Shown: piece after piece, positions 17,146 to 24,999 of the stretch
How the letters are laid out: each line of letters starts with the position of its first letter
Position numbering within the stretch: position 1 is the first letter of the stretch
Assembly (NCBI GenBank): GCA_036941025.1
Contig: JAYMNP010000001.1
Location: forward strand, 1,240,001 to 1,304,000
Direction of reading: 5' to 3'
From: Lachnospiraceae bacterium JLR.KK002
Lineage (GTDB): Bacteria; Bacillota; Clostridia; Lachnospirales; Lachnospiraceae
DNA length: 64,000 nucleotides
Translations under genes and position numbers: made by a program
The notes under the pieces: generated by a model
Seen by the model: the letters and a program-made list of their open reading frames with translations, nothing else
What the model was told of the DNA's origin: nothing
Databases searched by the model: none

Positions 17146-17263
17146 AAAGTGGGCCTGCCCACTTTGACGCGCCGAGTGCGGATTTGTCCTAAGGGGTACC
17201 AGGCTTGCCTGGGGGATGCCTTAGGACGGTCACGTAGTGACACCTTCCGTTCGCACGAGTGCG
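17146..17263. other. cluster of four hairpins between frr and uppS
   Basis: Four back-to-back inverted repeats fill this stretch: AAAGTGGGC/GCCCACTTT, GTCCTAAGG/CCTTAGGAC enclosing CCAGGC/GCCTGG, GTCAC/GTGAC, and CGCAC/GTGCG. It is not coding. It could be a structured leader for the uppS operon or a small repetitive element. Confidence 0.45.
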
Positions 17264-17298
17264 CATCTTAATTTTTATCTTAGGTCTTTCCTGTAAGA

Positions 17299-17323
17299 TA
17301 AAAAAGAGTTCGCCTGCGAACTC
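17299..17323 (-). terminator. intrinsic terminator after frr, with an overlapping alternative stem
   Basis: GAGTTCGC and GCGAACTC (17306-17313, 17316-17323) form an 8-bp stem followed leftward by a run of T. An alternative stem, CGCCTGCGA with TCGCAGGCG (17311-17319, 17326-17334), forms earlier and uses the same bases, so the terminator may be conditional. Confidence 0.7.
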
Positions 17324-17337
17324 TCTCGCAGGCGGAT

Positions 17338-17892
17338 TTATACTGTAAGAATTTCCTTTGATTTTTCTTCTACTGCCTTATCAATATCAGCCACATATTT
17401 GTCTGTCAGTTTCTGCACCTTTTCTTCCAGTTCTTTCACTTCGTCTTCGGAAATATCACTGGATTTCCCCAGTTTCTTCAGAAAATCGTTAGCGTCTCTT
17501 CGGATATTGCGGACAGCAACTTTTGCAGACTCGCCCTTTTTCTTTATATCCTTTGCCAGTTCTTTTCTCCGTTCCTCTGTCAGCTCCGGAAATGTAAGGC
17601 GAATCACCTTTCCGTCATTGGTAGGGTTGATTCCAAGGTCAGACGTAAGAATTGCTTTTTCTATCACGCGTACCATACTTGCTTCCCAGGGCTGAATCAG
17701 AAGCATTCTTGGTTCCGGTACGGAAATATTTGCCACCTGCTGAAGCCCGGTAGGCGTTCCATAGTAATCCACCTTCAGTTTATCCAGCACATGGGGATTG
17801 GCGCGTCCTGCACGAACAGAGCCAAATTCCGCCAGCAGATTATCAAAAGATTTCTGCATTTTGTTATCATATTGCTGTAATCTTTCATCCAT
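17338..17892 (-). CDS. frr: ribosome recycling factor
   Basis: The 184-aa protein releases ribosomes from mRNA after termination, together with EF-G. It has the normal length and signatures: SVRAGRANPHVLDKLKVDYYG near residue 25, the PWEASMVRVIEKAI block, and PLTEERRKEL-type helix sequence (FPELTEERRKELAKDIKK). It is 23 bp downstream of pyrH, the usual pairing. A terminator follows, then the uppS group. Confidence 0.97.
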   Translation of the reverse strand: MDERLQQYDNKMQKSFDNLLAEFGSVRAGRANPHVLDKLKVDYYGTPTGLQQVANISVPEPRMLLIQPWEASMVRVIEKAILTSDLGINPTNDGKVIRLTFPELTEERRKELAKDIKKKGESAKVAVRNIRRDANDFLKKLGKSSDISEDEVKELEEKVQKLTDKYVADIDKAVEEKSKEILTV

Positions 17893-17915
17893 ATAAGAAC
17901 CCTCCCGATTTTATG

Positions 17916-18611
17916 CTATACTGTAACTTTTGTTCCGGAAAACTCCCCGCTGATTGCTTTCACAATACTGTTTTCCTCGTTTAAACTGAAGATATACATG
18001 GGCATTTTATTCTCCATACACATGATGGACGCCGTCAAATCTATCACTGCAAGCTGGCGGTCAATCACTTCCTGAATGGAAATCTCATCGTATTTTACAG
18101 CCGCAGGATTGATTTTGGGGTCACTGTCATATACGCCGTCAATAGCCTTTGCAAGGAAAATACCTTCTGCCTCAATTTCCACGGCACGGAGCACCGTAGC
18201 TGTATCCGTTGAAAAATAAGGATGTCCGGTTCCTCCTGCAAAAAAGCATACCATCCCTCCGGAAAGATATTTGTCAGCTCTGTCTTTGGAGAACAGTTTT
18301 GTAAAAGCGCCGCAGGTAAAAGGCGTCAGAACCTGAGTCATCATTCCCGCAGAGCGGAATATTTCAGACACATAAATACAGTTCATCACCGTGGCCAGCA
18401 TACCAATCTGGTCTGCTTTGGTACGGTCAATATTTTCACTGGTTCTTCCCCGCCAGAAATTACCGCCGCCAATTACAATTCCAACTTCCGTACCGGCGTC
18501 CACCAGCTGTTTTACCTGTTTTGCCACTATCATAACGGTAGCTTCATCAAAACCGGTATGTTTTTCACCGGCCAGCGCTTCCCCGCTTAACTTCAATAAT
18601 ATTCTTTTCAT
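17916..18611 (-). CDS. pyrH: uridylate kinase
   Basis: The 231-aa UMP kinase phosphorylates UMP to UDP in pyrimidine synthesis, as a hexamer. It shows LLKLSGEALAGEKHTGFD at the N-terminus, IGGGNFWRGR in the nucleotide site, and TGHPYFSTDTATVLRA and AIDGVYDSDPKINP near the middle and C-terminal part. Full length. It is adjacent to frr in the conserved order; tsf and rpsB, often upstream, are replaced here by a bactofilin gene. Confidence 0.97.
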   Translation of the reverse strand: MKRILLKLSGEALAGEKHTGFDEATVMIVAKQVKQLVDAGTEVGIVIGGGNFWRGRTSENIDRTKADQIGMLATVMNCIYVSEIFRSAGMMTQVLTPFTCGAFTKLFSKDRADKYLSGGMVCFFAGGTGHPYFSTDTATVLRAVEIEAEGIFLAKAIDGVYDSDPKINPAAVKYDEISIQEVIDRQLAVIDLTASIMCMENKMPMYIFSLNEENSIVKAISGEFSGTKVTV

Positions 18612-18623
18612 TGGATGCCTTCC

Positions 18624-19526
18624 TTATTTCTTTTCAAAAAAAGTCTCCATATCCACATCTGCATAACACTGAGAGCAGAAACCTTCGATGACTGCACCGT
18701 TGTTAATCTGTACGGAACGTGATTTGATATTTCCCATTACAACTGCGGAAGTATCTACCACAACAGGACCCTGTACGTCGATATCCCCTTTGATTGCCCC
18801 TGCAATGACTGCGCTGCTTGCGGTAATATTTCCGACTACCACAGAGCCAAGGCCAATCTTAACGGTTCCGGTGGTGGAAATTTCTCCTTCTACTTTTGCA
18901 GCATCTGCGAAGAATTCAGATGCTTCTGCATTTCCCTGGAGACTTCCGGTAATTGTCACTTTTCCGTTGCAGCGGACATTTCCGTCAATTTTTCCTCTCA
19001 GTTCAAAAGAGCCGATAGATTCCAGATCACCTTTCAGAGATGTTCCTTCTGTAATAACTGTTACTTCGTCTGACACTTCGTCTGACAGTGTGCCTATGCC
19101 CTTTGTCTCTGCAATTACTTCTTCCGCTCCGGTACCCTCATTTACTACATTTTCTTCTTTCACAGCTTCTGTACTCACAATTGTTTCCTCCTTATGTTCC
19201 GGCTTCTCTGCTGCTGCAGGTTTCTGCTTTACGGTTTCTTTCTGTTTTTCCTGAATTGCTTCCTGGATGGTTGGCTTTGGCTCCTCGACGTGCTTCTCCA
19301 CTGCAGGAACAACCGGCTTTTCTGCACGTCTGGCTGCAGTCTCGTCCACTTTTTCAAACAGGCCCTCTAATTTTTTCAATTCAGACTGCACGTCTACTTC
19401 CTGTTCCAGAGTATTTACCACCAGATCCGGCTGTTCGGGAGTGGCTGCTTTTAACTCTTCTTCCCCAGGAAGCAGTTCGTTTACTGCCTGAGATAAGTCA
19501 TCTTTAAATTCCTTAAAAAAGCTCAT
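18624..19526 (-). CDS. bactofilin-family cytoskeletal protein with long N-terminal extension
   Basis: The 300-aa protein has a C-terminal bactofilin beta-helix (about residues 155-285), seen as repeating GNVRCNGKVTITGSLQGN-type strands with alternating hydrophobic residues. Bactofilins polymerise without nucleotides and scaffold envelope machinery. The N-terminal half is acidic, low-complexity and rich in E, K, P and V, which is longer than usual and probably disordered. The C-terminus carries a CSQC pair that could bind metal. It lies 12 bp upstream of pyrH and downstream of a polysaccharide deacetylase gene, which suggests a role in cell-wall modification or shape. Confidence 0.85.
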   Translation of the reverse strand: MSFFKEFKDDLSQAVNELLPGEEELKAATPEQPDLVVNTLEQEVDVQSELKKLEGLFEKVDETAARRAEKPVVPAVEKHVEEPKPTIQEAIQEKQKETVKQKPAAAEKPEHKEETIVSTEAVKEENVVNEGTGAEEVIAETKGIGTLSDEVSDEVTVITEGTSLKGDLESIGSFELRGKIDGNVRCNGKVTITGSLQGNAEASEFFADAAKVEGEISTTGTVKIGLGSVVVGNITASSAVIAGAIKGDIDVQGPVVVDTSAVVMGNIKSRSVQINNGAVIEGFCSQCYADVDMETFFEKK

Positions 19527-19549
19527 ATATGTACCTCCATAAATTATTG

Positions 19550-20494
19550 TTAATCAACACTGTCAGCGGGTATCTGCTGTATGGGCGTTGTATTTTCGTC
19601 AATGGGGAGCAGTTCGGCACCCATTTCCCGCAGCTGGTCGATCATCGGCGCCAGCGCCTCTACGGTACCTGATTTCGCAGATGAGTCATGCATCAGTACA
19701 ATGGATGTCTCATATCTTCCCACATCATTCATAACATTCTGCACCAGTTCTTCCGGTGTATAAGCATGACTGGTAGCATCTCCGCTGGCTACGTTCCAGT
19801 CATAGTAGGTAATGCCCTTTTCTTTCAGGAAACGGATAAATTCTTTCATGTCCGTATTACTCACCTGATTGCTGCTTCCTCCCGGAAACCGCAGAATCTC
19901 CGGTGTAACTCCCGTCACTTCCGCCAGATAGGACTGCAAATGTGCCATATCTTCTGAAAATGCCTCCAGAGATTCATAAATTACATTATATTTATGTGAA
20001 AAAGAATGCATTCCAAGCGTGTGCCCCTCAGCCACAATCCGCTGGTACAGTTCTTTGGATTCCGCATCTTCCTGTCCGATTACAAAAAAAGTCGCTTTTA
20101 CATTTTTCTCTTTCAGAATGTCCAGGATTCGGGACGTACTTTCGCTTGGGCCGTCATCAAAGGTCAGATAGACTTTCTGCGTCTGGCCTTCCTTCAGAAG
20201 ATTATCTTCTTCCGTCCCGTTTTTTACCGTGTCCAGAGTTTCCGCAGTTTCTTTTGGAGATGCTGCACTCTTTTCCTGCTGGTTTTCCACTACCTGTTCA
20301 ACGGAAATCACAGACTTTGCAAGCTCGTCCAGTCTGTTTTCCATATGAAGCAGCTTTACAAACAGGGTAACCGTCAATATGCTCGTTGTTAAAATCCAGA
20401 TTACGATTCCTGCAACAATCGTAGACTTCATTTTTTTAATTCGTTTTCGTCTTAACTGCTGCTCGCGTAATCCACTGGCTGCATTCTCTTCCAT
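19550..20494 (-). CDS. membrane-anchored polysaccharide deacetylase (NodB/CE4)
   Basis: The 314-aa protein has an N-terminal membrane anchor (about residues 26-48), a coiled linker, and a CE4 deacetylase domain. The NodB signatures are visible: TFDDGP with D113 and D114, HSFSHKY with metal ligands H163 and H167, and RFPGGSSNQ. The domain should face the outside and remove acetyl groups from peptidoglycan or another surface glycan. It overlaps no neighbour and is 23 bp upstream of the bactofilin gene, likely in one operon. The exact substrate cannot be read from sequence. Confidence 0.92.
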   Translation of the reverse strand: MEENAASGLREQQLRRKRIKKMKSTIVAGIVIWILTTSILTVTLFVKLLHMENRLDELAKSVISVEQVVENQQEKSAASPKETAETLDTVKNGTEEDNLLKEGQTQKVYLTFDDGPSESTSRILDILKEKNVKATFFVIGQEDAESKELYQRIVAEGHTLGMHSFSHKYNVIYESLEAFSEDMAHLQSYLAEVTGVTPEILRFPGGSSNQVSNTDMKEFIRFLKEKGITYYDWNVASGDATSHAYTPEELVQNVMNDVGRYETSIVLMHDSSAKSGTVEALAPMIDQLREMGAELLPIDENTTPIQQIPADSVD

Positions 20495-20671
20495 GTACGG
20501 ACCTCCCCGGTATTTTAAGCATCGCTATAAGTTATTGTAACACATTTTTCGAAAATTACATTAAAAATATGCGAAAAAATAGAAGTTTTTTTTTGTATAT
20601 TTTATATGATATCCAGAATATACAACTTATATTCTGTTCATTTTCAGAAAAAATATAAATTTGCCTGAAAT

Positions 20672-23600
20672 TTAAAAACCACTTTTTTTCATGCACATAC
20701 TTTCCGGCGGGGATAGCCACTCCTTCAATGTTTCCATTAATTGCCGAATATCCAGAGGCTTTGCCAGATGTGCGTTCATGCCTGCTTCTTTTGATTTCTG
20801 GATATCTTCCATAAAAGCATTGGCAGTCATGGCAACGATGGGAACGCTCCGGTTCCGCTGCTTTTCCAGCTCACGAATTGTCCTTGTGGCTTCATATCCG
20901 TCCATAACCGGCATCTGGATATCCATAAAGATAAGGTCATAATATCCTTCCGGTCTGGAACTTACCAGGTCTGCCGCTTCTTTTCCGTTTTCAGCGCTCT
21001 CAATTGCCACGCCCGTTGTCCCGATGATTTCTTCTGCAATTTCCCGGTTCAGCTCATTGTCTTCCACCAGAAGAATCCTTTTTTCCTCAAAGTGGATTTG
21101 CTCTGTCTCTCCGGTATTGTCTTCTTCCTCATTGCCCGGAAGGAATTTTTTCAGGGCGTATACCAGTCTGGAGCGGAACAGAGGCTTTGAAATAAATCCG
21201 TTTACGCCTGCCTCCCTGGCTTCCGCCTCGATTTCGGACCAGTCGTATGCAGAGAGAATGATGACCGGAACTTCAGGCCCAACCAGGCTCCGGATGGCCC
21301 GCGTCGTTTCAATTCCATCCATACCCGGCATTTTCCAGTCCATAATTACTGCAAAATAATCGTCGTTTCGCAGATGGGCTTTTTCCACGCGCTGCAGCGC
21401 ATCCGTACCGGAATAAACGCTTTCTCCGTGCATACCGATATTTTCCAGCATAACGCAGGTATGTTCGCAGATGTCCGCATCGTCATCCACCACCAGTATG
21501 GATAAATCCTCCAGTTCCGCAACAGATTCCAGTTCCCTGTCCTGAAGTCTGAGAAAAATGGTGACGGTAATGCGGGTACCCCGGTTCAGTTCGCTTTCCA
21601 CCTGAATGGTGCCGTTCATCATATGTACGATACTCTGGGTAATCGCCATGCCGAGACCGGTACCCTGTACTTTGCTGACTCTGGAGTCTTCGGCCCGTTC
21701 AAAAGGCTCGAACAGCTTCGGAATAAATTCCGGCGCCATACCGATTCCCGTATCTTCAAAAATAAATTCATAACAGCCCGCACTGCTTACCGTAGATTTC
21801 CGCTCACGGATATGCAGTGACACCAGACCGCCTTCCGGTGTGTATTTTATGGCATTGGAAAGCAGGTTCATAAATACCTGCTGCAGCCGCAGGGTGTCTC
21901 CCACTACTTCCTCATGCTGCAGAGAACGGATATCCACTTTGATTTCCTGGGATTTTTCTGCCAGATTGGGTTTTACCACTTCCAGAATATTCTGGATAAT
22001 ATCGGAGAGATTAAATTCTTCCTCATTCAAAGAAATATTGCCGTTTTCCACCTTTGACATATCCAGCACTTCATTAATCAGATTCAGAAGAAGTTTGCCG
22101 GAAGATGAAATTTTGCCCAGACAATCCTGAATCCTGTCCGTATCGTCCAGATGAGTTCCCGCAATAGCTGTCATTCCGATAATCGCATTCAGAGGAGTGC
22201 GGATATCATGGGACATTCTGGACAGAAACTGGCTCTTGGCCTCATTGGCACGGTTTGCTGCCTCATAGGCCTCCATAATGGCTTCCCGGCTTTTCTGCTC
22301 CCGCTCCAGGGCTTCCAGTTCTTTCCTCTTGCGGGCGTCCACATTTTTGGTAAACAGAAGCATCCTTCTGCTGTTATCTCTGGTTACCGTACGCAGAGTC
22401 AGAGAAATCCATTCATATCCTCCTTCCCCGTTCTGCATCAGCAGTTCACTGTAATTTTCATCGGTCTGGGCGCGCAGACGTTCCAGATTCATCATCCGGA
22501 GATATTCTTCTCTGGAATCCGGATGTACAAGATTTTGCAGATTTTCCTGTATCATCTCCGTAAAGTGTCTGGTATATTTTTTACGTGAAACTTCTTTTCC
22601 GTCAAAAATTACCCGGTAAATGGTGTCGTGATCCAGTCCAATCTCAAAAATGGAATCATAGGAATCGGAAATGGCATACCCAAGGAGGGCATTATCATAC
22701 TGTCGTTTCAGCGCTCTGCGTTTTTCACCGGTGATATCCAGAAAATTGATGGTGACATATTCCGGTATATTGTTTTTACAGGAAACCAGATTGATTTCCA
22801 GGCGGTTCCACACCGGATGATTCTGTTCCTTTCTGACACAGCGGTATTCTGTCTCAATATGGCTGTTTCCGGGGCTTAGCCGCTGTATCAGATATTCCGG
22901 ATCCACAAATTTGCTCACTTTTCCCCTGTCTTCAAAGGCCACCTGCGTTTCAATATAGTGATAAATCACATCCGTGTAATCGCCACGTTTTGGAATCATG
23001 CTTCTTAAATGTCCCGGTATCCGGACTGCATAGTAAGTGTTTGAATGGAGATTTACATAATGAATGCCCGTGTAGGAATTGCTCAGGGAATTGATGGCCA
23101 GACGGTTGATTCTCAGTTCTTCCAGATTGTTCTGGTTTTCCCTCTGCACTTCTTTTACCTCATGAATGTCGTGCATGGTGCCTACAATTCTGACAGCCTG
23201 GCCGTTTTCAAATACTTTCTTGCCGGATACCCGGTACCAGCGGACGCCTTCTTCTGTTTTGAGCTGAACCTCCATGTTATCTTCCATACTGCCCACAAAG
23301 AGTTTTTTCAGTTTGGAAACATCTTCTGCCCGAACGGCTTCTCCGGCAATTACCTTGTTCCGGTAATCTGCAATAATTTCCCGTCTGGTATGCTTTGTTC
23401 CGTTTTTATCCGTGTAAGGCATATACATGATCAGACAGTCGTCTTTCATATCATATTCATACAGAATATCCGCACTGCTTTCCAGAGCCAGCTGATAGAC
23501 CTCCCGCTCCTGCCGAAGCTGCAGTTCCAGCGTCTTTTTTTCTGTAATATCCGTCATGGTACGCTGAATGACCGGATTCTGATTTTTATCCAGTTTCAGG

Positions 23601-23947
23601 AACTGGGAACTGGCAGAAATCCAACGGGTATCCCCGAATTTACTTTTTGCCTGATATTCAAATTTTACCATATCTCCCGGCTTTTGCAGCGATTTTGTCA
23701 GAGATATGATTTTGGGCTTGTCCTCTTCTGACACATGGCTTGCCACCCCGTAAAAACCATCGTCAGCACATTCCTGCATTGTCTCATAATCCAGCATATG
23801 TAATGCCGCCTGATTCATGGACAATATTTCATAATCATCCTCGCTTTTTACCACATATCGTATAATACCGAATTCAATGGTGTTATAAATACTTTCCAGT
23901 AACATTTCCTGTTCCTGGATTTTGTTTTCATATGCCCTGTCGTCCAT
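20672..23947 (-). CDS. cytoplasmic hybrid histidine kinase with PAS domains and two receiver domains
   Basis: The 1,091-aa protein lacks membrane segments. PAS-like sensory regions fill residues 1 to about 545. The HisKA domain contains SRMSHDIRTPLNAIIGM with phosphoacceptor H580. The ATPase domain shows LLSNAIKYTPEGG and GTGLGMAIT. Two receiver domains follow, with D870 in VIMDWKMPGMDG and D1009 in LIFMDIQMPVMDG. No DNA-binding or other output domain is attached and no response regulator lies nearby, so output must pass to an unlinked partner. It is transcribed alone: an 18-bp hairpin terminator lies upstream, separating it from the gene at 24159. The ligand of the PAS domains is unknown. 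Confidence 0.95.
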   Translation of the reverse strand: MDDRAYENKIQEQEMLLESIYNTIEFGIIRYVVKSEDDYEILSMNQAALHMLDYETMQECADDGFYGVASHVSEEDKPKIISLTKSLQKPGDMVKFEYQAKSKFGDTRWISASSQFLKLDKNQNPVIQRTMTDITEKKTLELQLRQEREVYQLALESSADILYEYDMKDDCLIMYMPYTDKNGTKHTRREIIADYRNKVIAGEAVRAEDVSKLKKLFVGSMEDNMEVQLKTEEGVRWYRVSGKKVFENGQAVRIVGTMHDIHEVKEVQRENQNNLEELRINRLAINSLSNSYTGIHYVNLHSNTYYAVRIPGHLRSMIPKRGDYTDVIYHYIETQVAFEDRGKVSKFVDPEYLIQRLSPGNSHIETEYRCVRKEQNHPVWNRLEINLVSCKNNIPEYVTINFLDITGEKRRALKRQYDNALLGYAISDSYDSIFEIGLDHDTIYRVIFDGKEVSRKKYTRHFTEMIQENLQNLVHPDSREEYLRMMNLERLRAQTDENYSELLMQNGEGGYEWISLTLRTVTRDNSRRMLLFTKNVDARKRKELEALEREQKSREAIMEAYEAANRANEAKSQFLSRMSHDIRTPLNAIIGMTAIAGTHLDDTDRIQDCLGKISSSGKLLLNLINEVLDMSKVENGNISLNEEEFNLSDIIQNILEVVKPNLAEKSQEIKVDIRSLQHEEVVGDTLRLQQVFMNLLSNAIKYTPEGGLVSLHIRERKSTVSSAGCYEFIFEDTGIGMAPEFIPKLFEPFERAEDSRVSKVQGTGLGMAITQSIVHMMNGTIQVESELNRGTRITVTIFLRLQDRELESVAELEDLSILVVDDDADICEHTCVMLENIGMHGESVYSGTDALQRVEKAHLRNDDYFAVIMDWKMPGMDGIETTRAIRSLVGPEVPVIILSAYDWSEIEAEAREAGVNGFISKPLFRSRLVYALKKFLPGNEEEDNTGETEQIHFEEKRILLVEDNELNREIAEEIIGTTGVAIESAENGKEAADLVSSRPEGYYDLIFMDIQMPVMDGYEATRTIRELEKQRNRSVPIVAMTANAFMEDIQKSKEAGMNAHLAKPLDIRQLMETLKEWLSPPESMCMKKSGF

Positions 23948-24049
23948 AAAACTGCTCCTCTGTTCAGCTAAATCTGCGGCATGTCCTTTTCTGCCTGCGC
24001 TGTGCTTTTTAATATTTTTTTCTATTATAACTCTTTCAACGACAGAAAA

Positions 24050-24088
24050 GCAATAAAAGAATCCGGTAAGACCGGATTCTTTTATTGC
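24050..24088 (-). terminator. perfect 18-bp hairpin terminator
   Basis: An 18-bp perfect stem (24050-24067 with 24071-24088) with an AAG loop includes CCGGT/ACCGG and ends in A- and T-rich arms. It ends the transcript of the gene at 24159-24536 before the kinase gene. Confidence 0.75.
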
Positions 24089-24158
24089 TCTGGCAACAGT
24101 TACTGCTTTGCAGCAAGATGATAATTTTCAGAATTTCTTCTGTATTTATAGATACCTG

Positions 24159-24536
24159 TTACGTTGTCTTATCACTTTTCTGTCTGACAGCGTCAGTTCC
24201 GGTGGTTTTTGGCCTTCCTCTGCCTGTGTGTCGTTTCTTTTTCAGTGCTTCCATCCGTTCCCTGCGGTTTTCATCCACAAGACGCCTGATACCGGCGAGA
24301 CGTTCTGCTTCTGCCCGTTCCAGTTCTTCCCGTTTCTTCCGGGCCAGTTTCTGACATTCCTTCTGCAGATTTCTGTCTTCCAGCACAAGGAATTTTTCAA
24401 AAGCAATGGGAAAAGCAAAAATTTTCGGCTGCTCTGTCCCGGAAAACTGCACCCGGATTTTGAGGTCAGTTTCTTCCACAATTGTTCCTGCGCCGAATTT
24501 GTCATGGGAAACGGTTTCGTTGACTAATGATTTCAT
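24159..24536 (-). CDS. small basic protein with Tudor/KOW-like N-terminus and helical tail
   Basis: The 125-aa protein starts at ATG 24536, with AAGGGG 8 nt upstream; a GTG at 24545 is less likely. Residues 1-40 contain HDKFGAGTIVEETDLKIRVQF, which resembles the small beta-barrel at the C-terminus of UvrD/PcrA helicases. The rest is a highly charged helix (RKKREELERAEAERLAG and similar) with a basic TGRGRPK tail reminiscent of an AT-hook. Nucleic-acid or RNA-polymerase binding is a reasonable guess, not shown. No operon partner is evident. Confidence 0.65.
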   Translation of the reverse strand: MKSLVNETVSHDKFGAGTIVEETDLKIRVQFSGTEQPKIFAFPIAFEKFLVLEDRNLQKECQKLARKKREELERAEAERLAGIRRLVDENRRERMEALKKKRHTGRGRPKTTGTDAVRQKSDKTT

Positions 24537-24789
24537 CCTGTTCACCCCTTGCCTGATTTATGATCTGTTACCATATGTCAGAGTCTTATAGTACTATATT
24601 ACCATTTTATCTGTTTTTTGTCAGGGATTTTCTGGAAAAAATTTATTTTTGTCAAAAAGTACAAGGAGCTGCCTGCCTGTTTTTGTGCATTTTTAACTAT
24701 GAAAGTAACTGCTTTCATGGCAGGGATGTACACAGGGGCGTGAAAACACGAGCAGGCCAGGATAACGGGGGGATGATACAGGTTATTGT

Positions 24790-24999
24790 TTACCGGATGG
24801 AAATTACTTTATAATCTTTTTCTTCCACTGCTTTTGTCAGGGCTTCGTCAGAAACGACTCCATTCAGTGTTATCACTGCGGTGCCTGCCTCATGGCTGAC
24901 CTTTGCCTCTGTTACTTCCGGAAATGCCTCCAGGCATTTCTTTACTGCCGCTTCACAGTGTCCGCACATCATTCCTTCGATTTTCATTGTTTTTTCCAT
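24790..24999 (-). CDS. copZ: nested CopZ-type copper chaperone (internal start in copA)
   Basis: Within the copA frame, AAGGAGG (25014-25008) lies exactly 8 nt before an in-frame ATG at 24999. Starting there gives a 69-aa heavy-metal-associated protein, KIEGMMCGHCEAAVKKCLEAF in the metal loop region, the size and sequence of a stand-alone CopZ that passes Cu(I) to CopA. In most Bacillota copZ is a separate gene after copA. Here the stop codon between them is absent, so the cell could make both the fused domain and free CopZ from one mRNA. Internal initiation is inferred from the start signal. Confidence 0.6.
   Translation of the reverse strand: MEKTMKIEGMMCGHCEAAVKKCLEAFPEVTEAKVSHEAGTAVITLNGVVSDEALTKAVEEKDYKVISIR

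Noticed and set aside
17121-17243. N-terminal extension of uppS
   Set aside because: The open frame runs through a hairpin cluster, lacks a start signal, and the family N-terminus begins at the ATG 17120.
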